NCBI GenBank assembly: GCA_905221325.1
Contig: CAJNCS010000006.1
Location: forward strand, 124,001-188,000
DNA: 64,000 nucleotides
Source: a bacterium
GTDB lineage: Bacteria > Bacillota > Bacilli > Lactobacillales > Streptococcaceae
Direction of reading: 5' to 3'
The notes beneath the pieces were generated by a model. It ran no database searches. It was given only the letters and a program-made list of their open reading frames with translations, and was not told where the DNA came from. A program made the translations under genes and the position numbers. This document shows, one piece after another, positions 1 to 8,135 of the stretch. Position 1 is the first letter of the stretch; every line of letters begins with the position of its first letter.

Positions 1-2
1 TC

Positions 3-632
3 TTTGAAACTAGCAAGGTTAGAGAAACCTTGTTGATTGCGACTCGCAACGAAGGCAAGACCAAGGAATTCCGAGCTATCTTTGACAAGTTAGGCTATGA
101 TGTGGAAAATCTCAATGACTATCCAGATCTGCCTGAAGTAGCTGAAACAGGTATGACTTTTGAAGAAAATGCTCGACTTAAAGCAGAAACTATTTCCCAA
201 TTAACAGGCAAGATGGTGCTAGCAGATGACTCTGGTCTCAAAGTCGATGTCCTCGGTGGCTTGCCAGGTGTCTGGTCAGCCCGTTTTGCAGGAGTGGGAG
301 CGACTGATCGTGAAAACAATGCCAAACTCTTGCACGAATTGGCCATGGTCTTTGAGCTCAAAGATCGTTCAGCTCAGTTCCACACAACCTTAGTCGTAGC
401 TAGTCCAAACAAGGAAAGCTTGGTGGTTGAAGCTGACTGGCCAGGTTATATCAACTTTGAACCCAAGGGCGAAAATGGTTTTGGCTATGATCCCCTTTTC
501 CTTGTGGGAGAGACAGGTAAGTCAGCAGCCGAATTAACCCTTGAAGAAAAAAATAGCCAATCCCACCGTGCCTTAGCCGTTAAGAAACTTTTGGAGGTAT
601 TTCCATCATGGCAAAGCAAACCATCATTGTAA
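3..632 (+). CDS. rdgB: Non-canonical purine NTP pyrophosphatase (RdgB/HAM1 family), 5' end outside window
   Basis: Hydrolyses XTP, ITP and dITP to monophosphates, keeping deaminated purines out of DNA and RNA. The frame is open back to the first bases of the window, so the gene is cut at the edge; a TTG at 30 begins the HAM1 domain. The start motif [14 protein letters not shown], the ADDSGL segment and the GENGFGYDP segment are the family's nucleotide-binding landmarks, and SQSHRALA is the conserved C-terminal helix. In pneumococci as I recall them the protein carries an extra N-terminal region of about 120 residues, consistent with the open upstream frame. It overlaps the next gene by 25 bases, so the two are translationally coupled. 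Confidence 0.93.
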   Translation, partial: FETSKVRETLLIATRNEGKTKEFRAIFDKLGYDVENLNDYPDLPEVAETGMTFEENARLKAETISQLTGKMVLADDSGLKVDVLGGLPGVWSARFAGVGATDRENNAKLLHELAMVFELKDRSAQFHTTLVVASPNKESLVVEADWPGYINFEPKGENGFGYDPLFLVGETGKSAAELTLEEKNSQSHRALAVKKLLEVFPSWQSKPSL

Positions 633-1129
633 TGAGTGACTCCCACGGCGATAGCTTGATTGTCGAAGAAATTCGTGACCGCTATCTGGGGAAAGTTGAT
701 GCCATTTTTCACGATGGTGACTCAGAACTCCGTCCAGACTCTCCGCTCTGGGAAGGCATCCATGTCGTCAAAGGAAATATGGACTTTTATGCCGGCTACC
801 CAGAACGTTTGGTAACTCAACTTGGTCCAACCAAGATCATCCAGACGCATGGACACTTGTTTGATATCAATTTCAACTTTCAAAAGTTGGACTACTGGGC
901 TCAGGAAGAAGAAGCCGATATCTGTCTCTATGGTCACTTGCATGTGCCAAATGCTTGGATGGAAGGTAAAACTCTCTTTCTCAATCCAGGCTCCATCAGC
1001 CAACCACGAGGGACTATCAGAGAATGTCTCTATGCTCGAGTGAAGATTGATGACAGCTATTTTAAAGTAGACTTTTTGACACGTGATCATGAGATTTATC
1101 CAGGCTTGTCCAAGGAGTTTGCTCGATGA
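608..1129 (+). CDS. YfcE/MJ0936-type metallophosphoesterase
   Basis: A 173-residue single-domain calcineurin-like phosphoesterase. Metal-binding motifs are visible in order: MSDSHGD near the N terminus, a GDSE segment in place of the usual GD (preceded by FHDG), VKGNMD (the GNxD motif), THGH, and CLYGHLHVP (the GHTH-type motif). The ATG at 608 follows GGAGG with normal spacing. The gene overlaps rdgB upstream and shares four bases with cbpB downstream, so it sits inside the long operon. The natural substrate is not established; family members hydrolyse phosphodiesters in vitro. Confidence 0.88.
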   Translation: MAKQTIIVMSDSHGDSLIVEEIRDRYLGKVDAIFHDGDSELRPDSPLWEGIHVVKGNMDFYAGYPERLVTQLGPTKIIQTHGHLFDINFNFQKLDYWAQEEEADICLYGHLHVPNAWMEGKTLFLNPGSISQPRGTIRECLYARVKIDDSYFKVDFLTRDHEIYPGLSKEFAR

Positions 1130-1587
1130 TTGCCAAGGAATTTGAAGCATTTTTATTGGGGCAGGAAGAAACTTTTCTTACCCCTGCTGAGAATCTAGCA
1201 GCCTTGATTGATACCCACAATGCCGACCATGCAATTTTGGTGCTGAGCCAAATCACCTATACCCGTATCCCAGTTGTGACCTTTGACAAACGCTTTGTTG
1301 GAACCATTGGTCTGAGAGACATTTTGGCTTATCAAATGGAGCAAGGTTTGACGGATGAGCAGATGGCAACGACAGACATCGTCAATATGACCAAGACGGA
1401 TGTGGCAGTTGTCGCTCCAGACTATAACATCACTGAAGTCCTCCATAAACTGGTGGATGAACCTTTCTTGCCAGTGGTAGATGATGAAGGGATTTTTCAA
1501 GGAATCATCACGCGCAAGTCCATCCTCAAGGCTGTCAATGCTCTCTTGCATGACTTTAATAAGGAATATGAGATTCGATGCAAATGA
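1126..1587 (+). CDS. cbpB: CBS-domain protein, CbpB (c-di-AMP-binding type)
   Basis: A 153-residue protein made of two tandem CBS motifs (about residues 20-75 and 85-145). Proteins of this size are annotated as cyclic-di-AMP-binding CbpB/DarB in Firmicutes and link second-messenger level to stress signalling in relatives. Landmarks are TRIPVVTFDKRFVGTIGLRDIL in the first repeat and FLPVVDDEGIFQGIITRKSIL in the second. It overlaps the phosphoesterase by 4 bases and xerD by 4 bases. Ligand binding is inferred from the family and cannot be read from sequence alone. Confidence 0.82.
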   Translation: MIAKEFEAFLLGQEETFLTPAENLAALIDTHNADHAILVLSQITYTRIPVVTFDKRFVGTIGLRDILAYQMEQGLTDEQMATTDIVNMTKTDVAVVAPDYNITEVLHKLVDEPFLPVVDDEGIFQGIITRKSILKAVNALLHDFNKEYEIRCK

Positions 1588-2318
1588 GAGATAGGATTTC
1601 AGACTTTTTAGAGGGAAAGCAGGGATTGTCTGCCAATTCCAAGCAGTCTTATAAGTATGATTTGGAGCAATTTTTAGATATTGTAGGTGAGCGGATTTCG
1701 GAGACCGGTCTCAAGATTTACCAAGCCCAGCTAGCCAATCTAAAAATCAGCGCCCAGAAGCGAAAACTTTCGGCCTGTAACCAATTTCTCTACTTTCTCT
1801 ATCAGAAAGGAGAAGTGGACAGCTTTTATCGTTTGGAATTAGCCAAACAAGCTGAAAAGCAGACTGAAAAGCCAGAACTGTTAGACCTAGACTCTTTTTG
1901 GCAGGAAAGTAATTATCCAGAAGGACGCTTGCTGGCGCTTCTTATCTTGGAAATAGGACTCTTGCCAAGTGAGATTTTAGCCCTTAAGGTTGCAGATATC
2001 AATCTGGATTTTCAGGTGTTGCGAATTAACAAGGCTTCCCAACAGAGGATTGTCACCATTCCTACGCCCTTGATTCCAGAGCTAAAACCCTTGATGGGGC
2101 AGACCTATCTCTTTGAAAGGGGAGGGAAAGCCTATTCTCGTCAGTGGGCCTTTCGTCAGCTAGAGTCCTTTGTCAAAGAGAAAGGTTTCCTAGCCTTATC
2201 AGCCCAAGCCTTGCGGGAACAGTTCATTCTAAGACAGATAGAAAAGAAGGTCGATTTGTACGAAATTGCAAAAAAACTAGGATTAAAAACAGTCCTGACC
2301 TTAGAAAAATATAGATAA
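1584..2318 (+). CDS. xerD: XerD-like tyrosine recombinase family protein, catalytically degenerate
   Basis: A 244-residue member of the lambda-integrase fold family, with an N-terminal SAM-like domain (residues 1-95) and a C-terminal catalytic-type domain. The arginine of the usual GLR motif is absent (GLLPSEIL here), and the HxLR motif reads QALR. A tyrosine is kept in the last residues (LEKYR). Streptococci resolve chromosome dimers with a different enzyme, XerS, so this protein may not recombine DNA at all. ATG 1584 was chosen over ATG 1578 because it gives the usual length and overlaps the cbpB stop. It lies directly before scpAB, a conserved streptococcal order that suggests a chromosome-maintenance role. 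Confidence 0.8.
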   Translation: MRDRISDFLEGKQGLSANSKQSYKYDLEQFLDIVGERISETGLKIYQAQLANLKISAQKRKLSACNQFLYFLYQKGEVDSFYRLELAKQAEKQTEKPELLDLDSFWQESNYPEGRLLALLILEIGLLPSEILALKVADINLDFQVLRINKASQQRIVTIPTPLIPELKPLMGQTYLFERGGKAYSRQWAFRQLESFVKEKGFLALSAQALREQFILRQIEKKVDLYEIAKKLGLKTVLTLEKYR

Positions 2319-3046
2319 TGGATATTAAATTAAAAGATTTTGAAGGGCCGCTGGACTTACTCTTGCACCTAGTTTCTAAGTACCAGATGGATATTTACGA
2401 TGTACCCATTACAGAAGTTATCGAACAGTATCTAGCCTATGTCTCAACTGTGCAGGCCATGCGTCTGGAAGTAACGGGCGAGTATATGGTTATGGCCAGT
2501 CAGCTGATGCTGATCAAGAGCCGCAAGCTCTTGCCAAAGGTAGCAGAAGTGACAGACTTGGAGGATGACCTAGAGCAGGACCTTCTCTCTCAAATCGAAG
2601 AATACCGCAAGTTCAAGCTCTTAGGTGAGCACTTGGAGGCTAAGCACCAAGATCGGGCCCAGTACTATTCCAAAGCGCCGACAGAGTTGATTTACGAGGA
2701 TGCGGAGCTTGTGCATGACAAGACGACCATTGACCTCTTTTTGGCTTTTTCAAATATCCTAGCCAAGAAAAAAGAGGAGTTCGCACAGAATCACACGACC
2801 ATTTTGCGGGATGAGTATAAGATTGAGGATATGATGGTCATCGTAAAAGAGTCCTTGTCTGGACGAGACCAGTTGCGTTTGCAGGATTTGTTCAAGGAAG
2901 CCCAGAATGTTCAAGAGGTTATTACCCTCTTTTTGGCAACCCTAGAGTTAATCAAAACCCAGGAACTGATCCTCGTTCAAGAGGAGAGTTTCGGAGATAT
3001 CTATCTCATGGAAAAGAAGGAAGAAAGTCAAGAGGCACAAAGCTAG
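2318..3046 (+). CDS. scpA: Segregation and condensation protein A (ScpA)
   Basis: The kleisin subunit of the bacterial SMC-ScpAB condensin, which compacts and segregates the chromosome. The N-terminal motif [17 protein letters not shown] is the family signature; the middle is helical and charged, and the C-terminal winged-helix part (about residues 165-235) contacts the SMC head. Length of 242 residues is normal. The ATG overlaps the stop of the upstream gene (taatg). scpB follows after 18 bases. Confidence 0.95.
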   Translation: MDIKLKDFEGPLDLLLHLVSKYQMDIYDVPITEVIEQYLAYVSTVQAMRLEVTGEYMVMASQLMLIKSRKLLPKVAEVTDLEDDLEQDLLSQIEEYRKFKLLGEHLEAKHQDRAQYYSKAPTELIYEDAELVHDKTTIDLFLAFSNILAKKKEEFAQNHTTILRDEYKIEDMMVIVKESLSGRDQLRLQDLFKEAQNVQEVITLFLATLELIKTQELILVQEESFGDIYLMEKKEESQEAQS

Positions 3047-3064
3047 ACTTGATAGAGAGGAAAG

Positions 3065-3634
3065 ATGAGTACTTTAGCAGAAATAGAAGCGCTCTTGTTT
3101 GTAGCAGGTGAAGATGGGATTCGGGTCCGTCAGTTGGCTGAACTCCTCTCTCTGCCACCGACAGGCATCCAACAGAGTTTAGAAAAATTAGCCCAGAAAT
3201 ATGAAAAAGACCAAGAGTCGAGCTTGTCTCTGATTGAGACAGGTGGTGCATACAGATTGGTCACCAAGCCTCAATTTGCAGCGATTTTGAAAGAATACTC
3301 CAAGGCGCCCATCAACCAGAGCTTGTCTCGGGCTGCTCTTGAGACCTTGTCCATCATTGCCTACAAGCAGCCGATTACGCGGATAGAAATTGATGCTATT
3401 CGTGGGGTTAACTCGAGTGGAGCCTTGGCAAAGCTACAAGCTTTTGAATTGATAAGAGAAGATGGGAAAAAAGAAGTGTTGGGTCGCCCCAACCTCTATG
3501 TGACTACGGATTATTTCCTAGATTACATGGGGATTAACCATTTGGAAGAACTGCCAGTGATTGATGAGCTTGAGATTCAAGCTCAAGAAAGCCAATTATT
3601 TGGTGAAAGGATAGAAGAAGATGAGAATCAATAA
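3065..3634 (+). CDS. scpB: Segregation and condensation protein B (ScpB)
   Basis: A 189-residue protein with two winged-helix domains. It dimerises and binds the middle of ScpA in the SMC complex. [19 protein letters not shown] at the N terminus and the segment [21 protein letters not shown] are the family signatures. The start is preceded by GAGAGGAAAG. Its 3' end overlaps rluB by 14 bases. Confidence 0.95.
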   Translation: MSTLAEIEALLFVAGEDGIRVRQLAELLSLPPTGIQQSLEKLAQKYEKDQESSLSLIETGGAYRLVTKPQFAAILKEYSKAPINQSLSRAALETLSIIAYKQPITRIEIDAIRGVNSSGALAKLQAFELIREDGKKEVLGRPNLYVTTDYFLDYMGINHLEELPVIDELEIQAQESQLFGERIEEDENQ

Positions 3635-4343
3635 ATATATTGCCCACGCAGGTGTGGCCAGTAGGAGAAAAGCAGAAGAGTTGATCAAGCAAGGTTTGGT
3701 GACAGTTAACGGCCAAGTGGTGCGTGAACTCGCAACGACCATCAAGTCTGGTGACAAGGTCGAAGTGGAAGGTCAACCTATCTACAACGAAGAAAAGGTC
3801 TACTATCTGCTTAACAAACCACGTGGAGTGATTTCCAGTGTGACAGATGACAAGGGCCGCAAGACTGTTGTCGACCTCTTGCCCAATGTTAAAGAACGCA
3901 TTTACCCTGTGGGACGTTTGGACTGGGATACATCAGGTGTCTTGATTTTAACCAATGATGGGGACTTTACAGACGAGATGATTCACCCCCGTAATGAGAT
4001 TGACAAGGTCTATGTCGCGCGTGTTAAAGGTGTGGCTAATAAGGACAATCTCCGCCCCTTGACCCGCGGTCTTGAGATTGATGGCAAGAAAACCAAGCCA
4101 GCTGTCTATGAGATTCTCAAAGTGGATCCAGTCAAAAATCGCTCAGTAGTGCAGTTGACTATCCATGAGGGGCGTAATCATCAGGTTAAAAAGATGTTTG
4201 AAGCCGTCGGTCTTCAAGTGGATAAGTTGTCTCGGACACGTTTTGGACATCTAGACTTGACAGGTCTTCGTCCAGGAGAATCCCGTCGCCTTAATAAAAA
4301 AGAAATCAGCCAACTACACACTATGGCTGTAACCAAGAAATAA
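3621..4343 (+). CDS. rluB: 23S rRNA pseudouridine synthase RluB family
   Basis: A 240-residue RsuA/RluB-family pseudouridine synthase, which isomerises a uridine in helix 89 of 23S rRNA. An N-terminal S4 RNA-binding domain ([21 protein letters not shown], residues 1-60) precedes the catalytic domain. The catalytic aspartate lies in [12 protein letters not shown] (about residue 103). The C-terminal motif [11 protein letters not shown] is also characteristic. It overlaps scpB upstream and touches yidD downstream (taATGA). Confidence 0.94.
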   Translation: MRINKYIAHAGVASRRKAEELIKQGLVTVNGQVVRELATTIKSGDKVEVEGQPIYNEEKVYYLLNKPRGVISSVTDDKGRKTVVDLLPNVKERIYPVGRLDWDTSGVLILTNDGDFTDEMIHPRNEIDKVYVARVKGVANKDNLRPLTRGLEIDGKKTKPAVYEILKVDPVKNRSVVQLTIHEGRNHQVKKMFEAVGLQVDKLSRTRFGHLDLTGLRPGESRRLNKKEISQLHTMAVTKK

Positions 4344-4579
4344 TGAAACGAATCTTAATAGCGCCAGTACGCTTTTACCAACGTTTTATCTCACCAGCCT
4401 TTCCACCCTCTTGTCGCTTTGAGCCGACTTGTTCCAACTACATGATTCAGGCTATTGAAAAACATGGCTTTAAGGGTGTCTTGATGGGCTTGGCTCGGAT
4501 TTTACGTTGCCATCCCTGGTCGAAAACAGGGAAGGACCCCGTCCCAGACCACTTTTCCCTCAGACGAAATCATAAATAA
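4343..4579 (+). CDS. yidD: Membrane protein insertion efficiency factor YidD
   Basis: A 78-residue basic, cysteine-containing protein of the YidD family, thought to help YidC insert membrane proteins. The motifs [22 protein letters not shown] and RCHPW are diagnostic. Start and rluB stop overlap by one base. It is the last gene of the operon; a terminator follows immediately. Confidence 0.94.
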   Translation: MKRILIAPVRFYQRFISPAFPPSCRFEPTCSNYMIQAIEKHGFKGVLMGLARILRCHPWSKTGKDPVPDHFSLRRNHK

Positions 4580-4580
4580 A

Positions 4581-4608
4581 ACGAATTACAATGGTGATTC
4601 GTTTTTTT
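4581..4608 (+). terminator. Rho-independent terminator after yidD
   Basis: Stem ACGAAT / ATTCGT with a 9-base loop followed by a run of T residues. It closes the operon that starts before the window. Confidence 0.75.
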
Positions 4609-4643
4609 CATAAGCAGTTTCAAGTTGGAATGATGATTTCCAC

Positions 4644-4672
4644 TACACTTCTCCTATAAAAAGTGGTAAAAT
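4644..4672 (+). promoter_or_regulatory. pepA promoter
   Basis: Extended -10 TGGTAAAAT with the hexamer at 4667-4672. The -35 (TACACT at 4644) is weak, typical of TGn promoters. It lies 25 bases before the pepA ATG. Confidence 0.55.
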
Positions 4673-4696
4673 GGAGGACAGAAAGAAGGAACTGAT

Positions 4697-5761
4697 ATGA
4701 CAACATTATTTTCAAAAATCAAAGAAGTAACAGAACTTGCTGCGATCTCAGGTCATGAAGCGCCTGTCCGGACTTATCTTCGTGAAAAGTTGACACCGCA
4801 CGTGGATGAAGTGGTGACAGATGGCTTGGGTGGTATTTTCGGTATTAAACATTCAGAAGCTGCGGATGCACCGCGCGTCTTGGTCGCTTCTCACATGGAT
4901 GAAGTTGGTTTTATGGTCAGCGAAATCAAGCCAGATGGTACCTTCCGTGTCGTTGAAATCGGTGGTTGGAATCCAATGGTAGTCAGCAGCCAACGCTTTA
5001 AACTCTTTACTCGTGACGGTCGTGAAATTCCTGTGATCTCAGGCTCTGTCCCTCCACATTTGACACGTGGAACAGGTGGACCAACTATGCCAGCTATTTC
5101 AGATATTGTTTTTGATGGTGGGTTTGCGGATAAGGCTGAAGCAGAAAGTTTTGGCATCCGTCCAGGTGACACCATTGTCCCTGATAGCTCTGCTATCTTG
5201 ACAGCCAATGAAAAAAATATCATCTCAAAAGCTTGGGATAACCGCTACGGTGTTCTCATGGTGAGCGAGCTAGCCGAAGCCTTGTCAGGTCAAAAGCTTG
5301 GAAATGAACTCTATCTGGGTTCTAACGTCCAAGAAGAAGTGGGTCTCCGTGGTGCCCATACTTCCACAACTAAGTTTGACCCAGAAGTTTTCCTAGCAGT
5401 TGACTGTTCACCTGCTGGTGATGTTTATGGCGGTCAAGGCAAGATTGGGGATGGAACCTTGATTCGTTTCTACGATCCAGGTCATTTGCTTCTCCCAGGA
5501 ATGAAGGATTTCCTTTTGACGACAGCTGAAGAAGCTGGTATCAAGTACCAATACTACTGTGGTAAAGGCGGAACGGATGCTGGAGCAGCTCATCTGAAAA
5601 ATGGTGGTGTTCCATCTACAACTATCGGTGTGTGTGCCCGTTATATCCATTCTCACCAAACTCTTTACGCTATGGATGACTTCCTAGAAGCTCAAGCTTT
5701 CTTGCAAGCCTTGGTGAAAAAATTGGATCGTTCAACGGTTGATTTGATTAAACATTATTAA
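4697..5761 (+). CDS. pepA: Glutamyl aminopeptidase PepA (M42 family)
   Basis: A 354-residue cobalt/zinc metallopeptidase that releases N-terminal Glu or Asp from peptides and forms a large dodecameric shell in family structures. Metal and catalytic segments are visible: ASHMDEVGFMV, the AWDNRYG segment, QEEVGLRGA and DCSPAGD, plus a late HSHQTLY. The length is normal for the family. It is monocistronic or co-transcribed with the short immunity-like gene 20 bases downstream. Confidence 0.93.
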   Translation: MTTLFSKIKEVTELAAISGHEAPVRTYLREKLTPHVDEVVTDGLGGIFGIKHSEAADAPRVLVASHMDEVGFMVSEIKPDGTFRVVEIGGWNPMVVSSQRFKLFTRDGREIPVISGSVPPHLTRGTGGPTMPAISDIVFDGGFADKAEAESFGIRPGDTIVPDSSAILTANEKNIISKAWDNRYGVLMVSELAEALSGQKLGNELYLGSNVQEEVGLRGAHTSTTKFDPEVFLAVDCSPAGDVYGGQGKIGDGTLIRFYDPGHLLLPGMKDFLLTTAEEAGIKYQYYCGKGGTDAGAAHLKNGGVPSTTIGVCARYIHSHQTLYAMDDFLEAQAFLQALVKKLDRSTVDLIKHY

Positions 5762-5781
5762 ACATAAGGGAGGTGCCAGGG

Positions 5782-6078
5782 ATGGCAGAACTAAATCTAG
5801 AAAACTTAATAAAAGAGCTCTACAACCATGCTCGACATGATTTGAGTGACGATTTAGTCGCTGCTCTCATAGAGACTGCTAAAAAACTGCCTACTACAAA
5901 TGAGCAATTATTAGCAGTCCGTCTCTCAGGCTTGGTCAATCTTGAACTGTTCAGAAATCCCAAACACCCAGCACCTGAATTGATCAACTTGGCCCGCTTT
6001 ATCAAAAGAGAAGAAGCCAAGTACAGAGGAACCGCGGTTTCTGCTATTATGTTTGGTGAACTCTTTAAAATACTTTGA
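5782..6078 (+). CDS. Bacteriocin immunity-type protein (EntA-immunity-like helical protein)
   Basis: A 98-residue, all-helical soluble protein resembling the enterocin-A-immunity family, with the typical pattern LENLIKELYNHARH, LLAVRLSGLVNLELFRNPKHPAPEL and a C-terminal AxxFGE helix. ATG 5782 was chosen rather than GTG 5773 because GGGAGG at 5768-5773 is correctly spaced from it. No bacteriocin gene is adjacent, so it could be an orphan immunity gene protecting against peptides made by neighbours. The assignment rests on overall resemblance and is moderately certain. Confidence 0.6.
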   Translation: MAELNLENLIKELYNHARHDLSDDLVAALIETAKKLPTTNEQLLAVRLSGLVNLELFRNPKHPAPELINLARFIKREEAKYRGTAVSAIMFGELFKIL

Positions 6079-6105
6079 TTCCACTGTGAATCAAAGTATT
6101 TTTTA
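6068..6105 (+). terminator. Terminator overlapping the end of the immunity-like gene
   Basis: Perfect 10-bp stem TACTTTGATT / AATCAAAGTA at 6071-6080 and 6089-6098, then TTTTTT. The left arm includes the stop codon of the preceding gene. Confidence 0.8.
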
Positions 6106-6132
6106 TATGTCAGAAAAGACATTCTTGATTAA

Positions 6133-6164
6133 GAGAAAAAGCCATCCCATTCAGGATAGTTTTT
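6133..6164 (-). terminator. Terminator of the Na/Pi symporter gene
   Basis: On the minus strand CTATCC, loop, GGATGG, then CTTTTTC. A-rich flanks on both sides could let it act in both directions between convergent genes. Confidence 0.6.
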
Positions 6165-6170
6165 TGGTAC

Positions 6171-7802
6171 TTAGATTTGTTCAGCGATGACCTTTTCAGC
6201 TAGGTTCATGGCATGGTCAGATACACGAGTGTAGTGAGAAATGATGTCGATAAAGTTGACCCCAGCTTGTGTTGAACACTCCCCCTTGTTAAGGCGTTTG
6301 ATGTGGGTTTTTCTGAGAATGCGTTCCATATTGTTGATTTCTTTATGGCGTTCAATCAGACTTTGAGCTTTTTCAATATTATTGTTTTCCACACTATCAA
6401 GGGCATCCTTGATAAAGTCAGTGGTTTTTTGATAGATATCAGCCAATTCCTCTAGAGCAGCTTCAGAGAAATGAACATCTTTGCGTTGGAGGTAGTCTGT
6501 TAGGTTGAGCAAGCCTTCTGCGTGGTCCCCAATCCGTTCCAAATCACGAGATGAATCAAGGATGTTAGTCAACACTTCGCTTTCCTTTTGGCTCAAGGAT
6601 TCGCTTGAGAGCCTGATGAGGTAACGAGTGAGTTTTTCATCAATGGTGTTGATGGCTTCCTCTGTCTTGTGCCCTTTTTCAGCTACCTTTTCATCCAAAC
6701 CGATGATATAGTTATAAGAAAGGTCAAAAGCTTTTGCTGCATAGTTCCCCAAGTGCAAAAGTTCTTTTTTGGCATTTCCTAGAGCGATAGAAGGAGATTG
6801 TTGGATAAGTTGTTCGTCGAGATAAAGGGGCTCGTACTTGACAACCTCGTCTTCACCAGGGATGAGCTTGGTTACAAAGTAGGCCAAGGCTCCGATGAAT
6901 GGAAATTGTACAATGGTGTTACTTACGTTAAAGGCACCGTGCGAGAAGGCGATGGTCATCTCAGGTGAGAGGTGAAGGAGTGCCTGGAAGTACTCGATCA
7001 TAGCAGTAAAGGGGCCTAATAAGATTAAGCAAAGAATAGTCCCTAAAACGTTAAAGGTAACGTGGGTTGCTGCAACGCGTTTCGCAGAGACATTGGCTCC
7101 AGCTGCGGCAATGATAACGGTTAAGGTTGTCCCGATATTATCCCCGAAGAGAACTGGTAGTGAACCTTTAAGATCAAGGAACCCACCTGCATAGAGGCCT
7201 TGCAAAATCCCGATTGTAGCCGAGGAAGCCTGGATGAGGACGGTAATCACTGCACCAGCTACCACTCCTAAAATAGGATTTTGTCCCAAGGTTACCATAT
7301 ATTCCTTGAATTGTGGTAAATCTTTAAGCGGGCTCATACCGGCACTGATGAGGTTGAGGGCGTAGAAGATTCCCCCGACACCAAACAGGATGCGCCCGAT
7401 ATTGTTTGCTGTTCTGTTTTTTGTAAAGAAGAGGAACATGGTTCCAAGGAAAATCAAGGGTAAAGCATACTCACCAAGCTTGAAACCGATGATAAAGGAA
7501 GTAACGGTGGTTCCGATGTTGGCTCCCATGATAATTCCGATAGCCTGTCTAAGAGTGAGAAGACTAGCGCTGACCAGCCCGACCGTGATAACTGTAACCC
7601 CTGTACTTGACTGAATCAGGGCAGTTACGACAATCCCGACTAGAACACCTAAAAAGGGATTGCTGGTATACTTGTCAATGTAAAAACGAAGGCGATCTCC
7701 AGCAGCTTGTTGCAAACCGTCTCCCATGGTCTTGATACTGTATAAAAACAGTCCTAGACCTCCTAAAAAGTGAAATAAAATTTCCTGCCAATTAATGGAC
7801 AT
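6171..7802 (-). CDS. Na+/phosphate cotransporter (NptA/PNaS family) with PhoU-like C-terminal domain
   Basis: A 543-residue membrane protein. Residues 1 to about 310 hold 8-10 hydrophobic segments containing two inverted Na/Pi-cotransporter repeats, with the characteristic GANIGTTVT and GDNIGTTLT motifs and nearby QSST/QASS pairs. Residues from about 340 to the end are a helical PhoU-like domain (for example SRDLERIGDHAEGL and SHYTRVSDHAMNLAEKV). It likely imports phosphate using the sodium gradient. The gene is convergent with the upstream cluster and divergent from endoD. Confidence 0.9.
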   Translation of the reverse strand: MSINWQEILFHFLGGLGLFLYSIKTMGDGLQQAAGDRLRFYIDKYTSNPFLGVLVGIVVTALIQSSTGVTVITVGLVSASLLTLRQAIGIIMGANIGTTVTSFIIGFKLGEYALPLIFLGTMFLFFTKNRTANNIGRILFGVGGIFYALNLISAGMSPLKDLPQFKEYMVTLGQNPILGVVAGAVITVLIQASSATIGILQGLYAGGFLDLKGSLPVLFGDNIGTTLTVIIAAAGANVSAKRVAATHVTFNVLGTILCLILLGPFTAMIEYFQALLHLSPEMTIAFSHGAFNVSNTIVQFPFIGALAYFVTKLIPGEDEVVKYEPLYLDEQLIQQSPSIALGNAKKELLHLGNYAAKAFDLSYNYIIGLDEKVAEKGHKTEEAINTIDEKLTRYLIRLSSESLSQKESEVLTNILDSSRDLERIGDHAEGLLNLTDYLQRKDVHFSEAALEELADIYQKTTDFIKDALDSVENNNIEKAQSLIERHKEINNMERILRKTHIKRLNKGECSTQAGVNFIDIISHYTRVSDHAMNLAEKVIAEQI

Positions 7803-8014
7803 TTCTTTTTCCTCCGAAAAATAATAACGGAATTTCTCCTATTCTATTTTAAAGGATAAAAGTAAATCTCACAAGTGTTTAGCTGAAATTTTCATAAGAA
7901 ACAAGAACTTTCTTTTAAAATGAGAGATAGATTCCCTTTAAGATAGATGATTTATAGGATTGTGTCCAAATTTTACTGATTATTATCCTAGTTATAGTTT
8001 TTATGTTAAATAGA

Positions 8015-8042
8015 TTGACATCGCTTTCATATAGGATAAAAT
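8015..8042 (+). promoter_or_regulatory. endoD promoter
   Basis: TTGACA at 8015-8020, 16-base spacer, TAAAAT at 8037-8042. The predicted transcript start near 8049 leaves a leader of about 87 bases before the ATG. The rest of the 333-base gap to the divergent gene shows nothing else clear. Confidence 0.6.
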
Positions 8043-8098
8043 GAAGATTATCCTGTTCAGGTGGCGTACACTGAGAACAGTTACTTTTTATCAAAAAA

Positions 8099-8111
8099 GT
8101 GAAGCGCTTAC
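8099..8111 (+). promoter_or_regulatory. Possible catabolite response element (cre) in the endoD leader
   Basis: GTGAAGCGCTTAC is a near-palindrome around AAGCGCTT and resembles a CcpA cre site, but it is one base shorter than the consensus TGAAARCGYTTWCA. It sits downstream of the promoter, where a roadblock could act. CcpA control of a glycan-harvesting enzyme would be sensible; this is inference. Confidence 0.4.
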
Positions 8112-8135
8112 TTTATATTTTATTAGGAGGATAAG

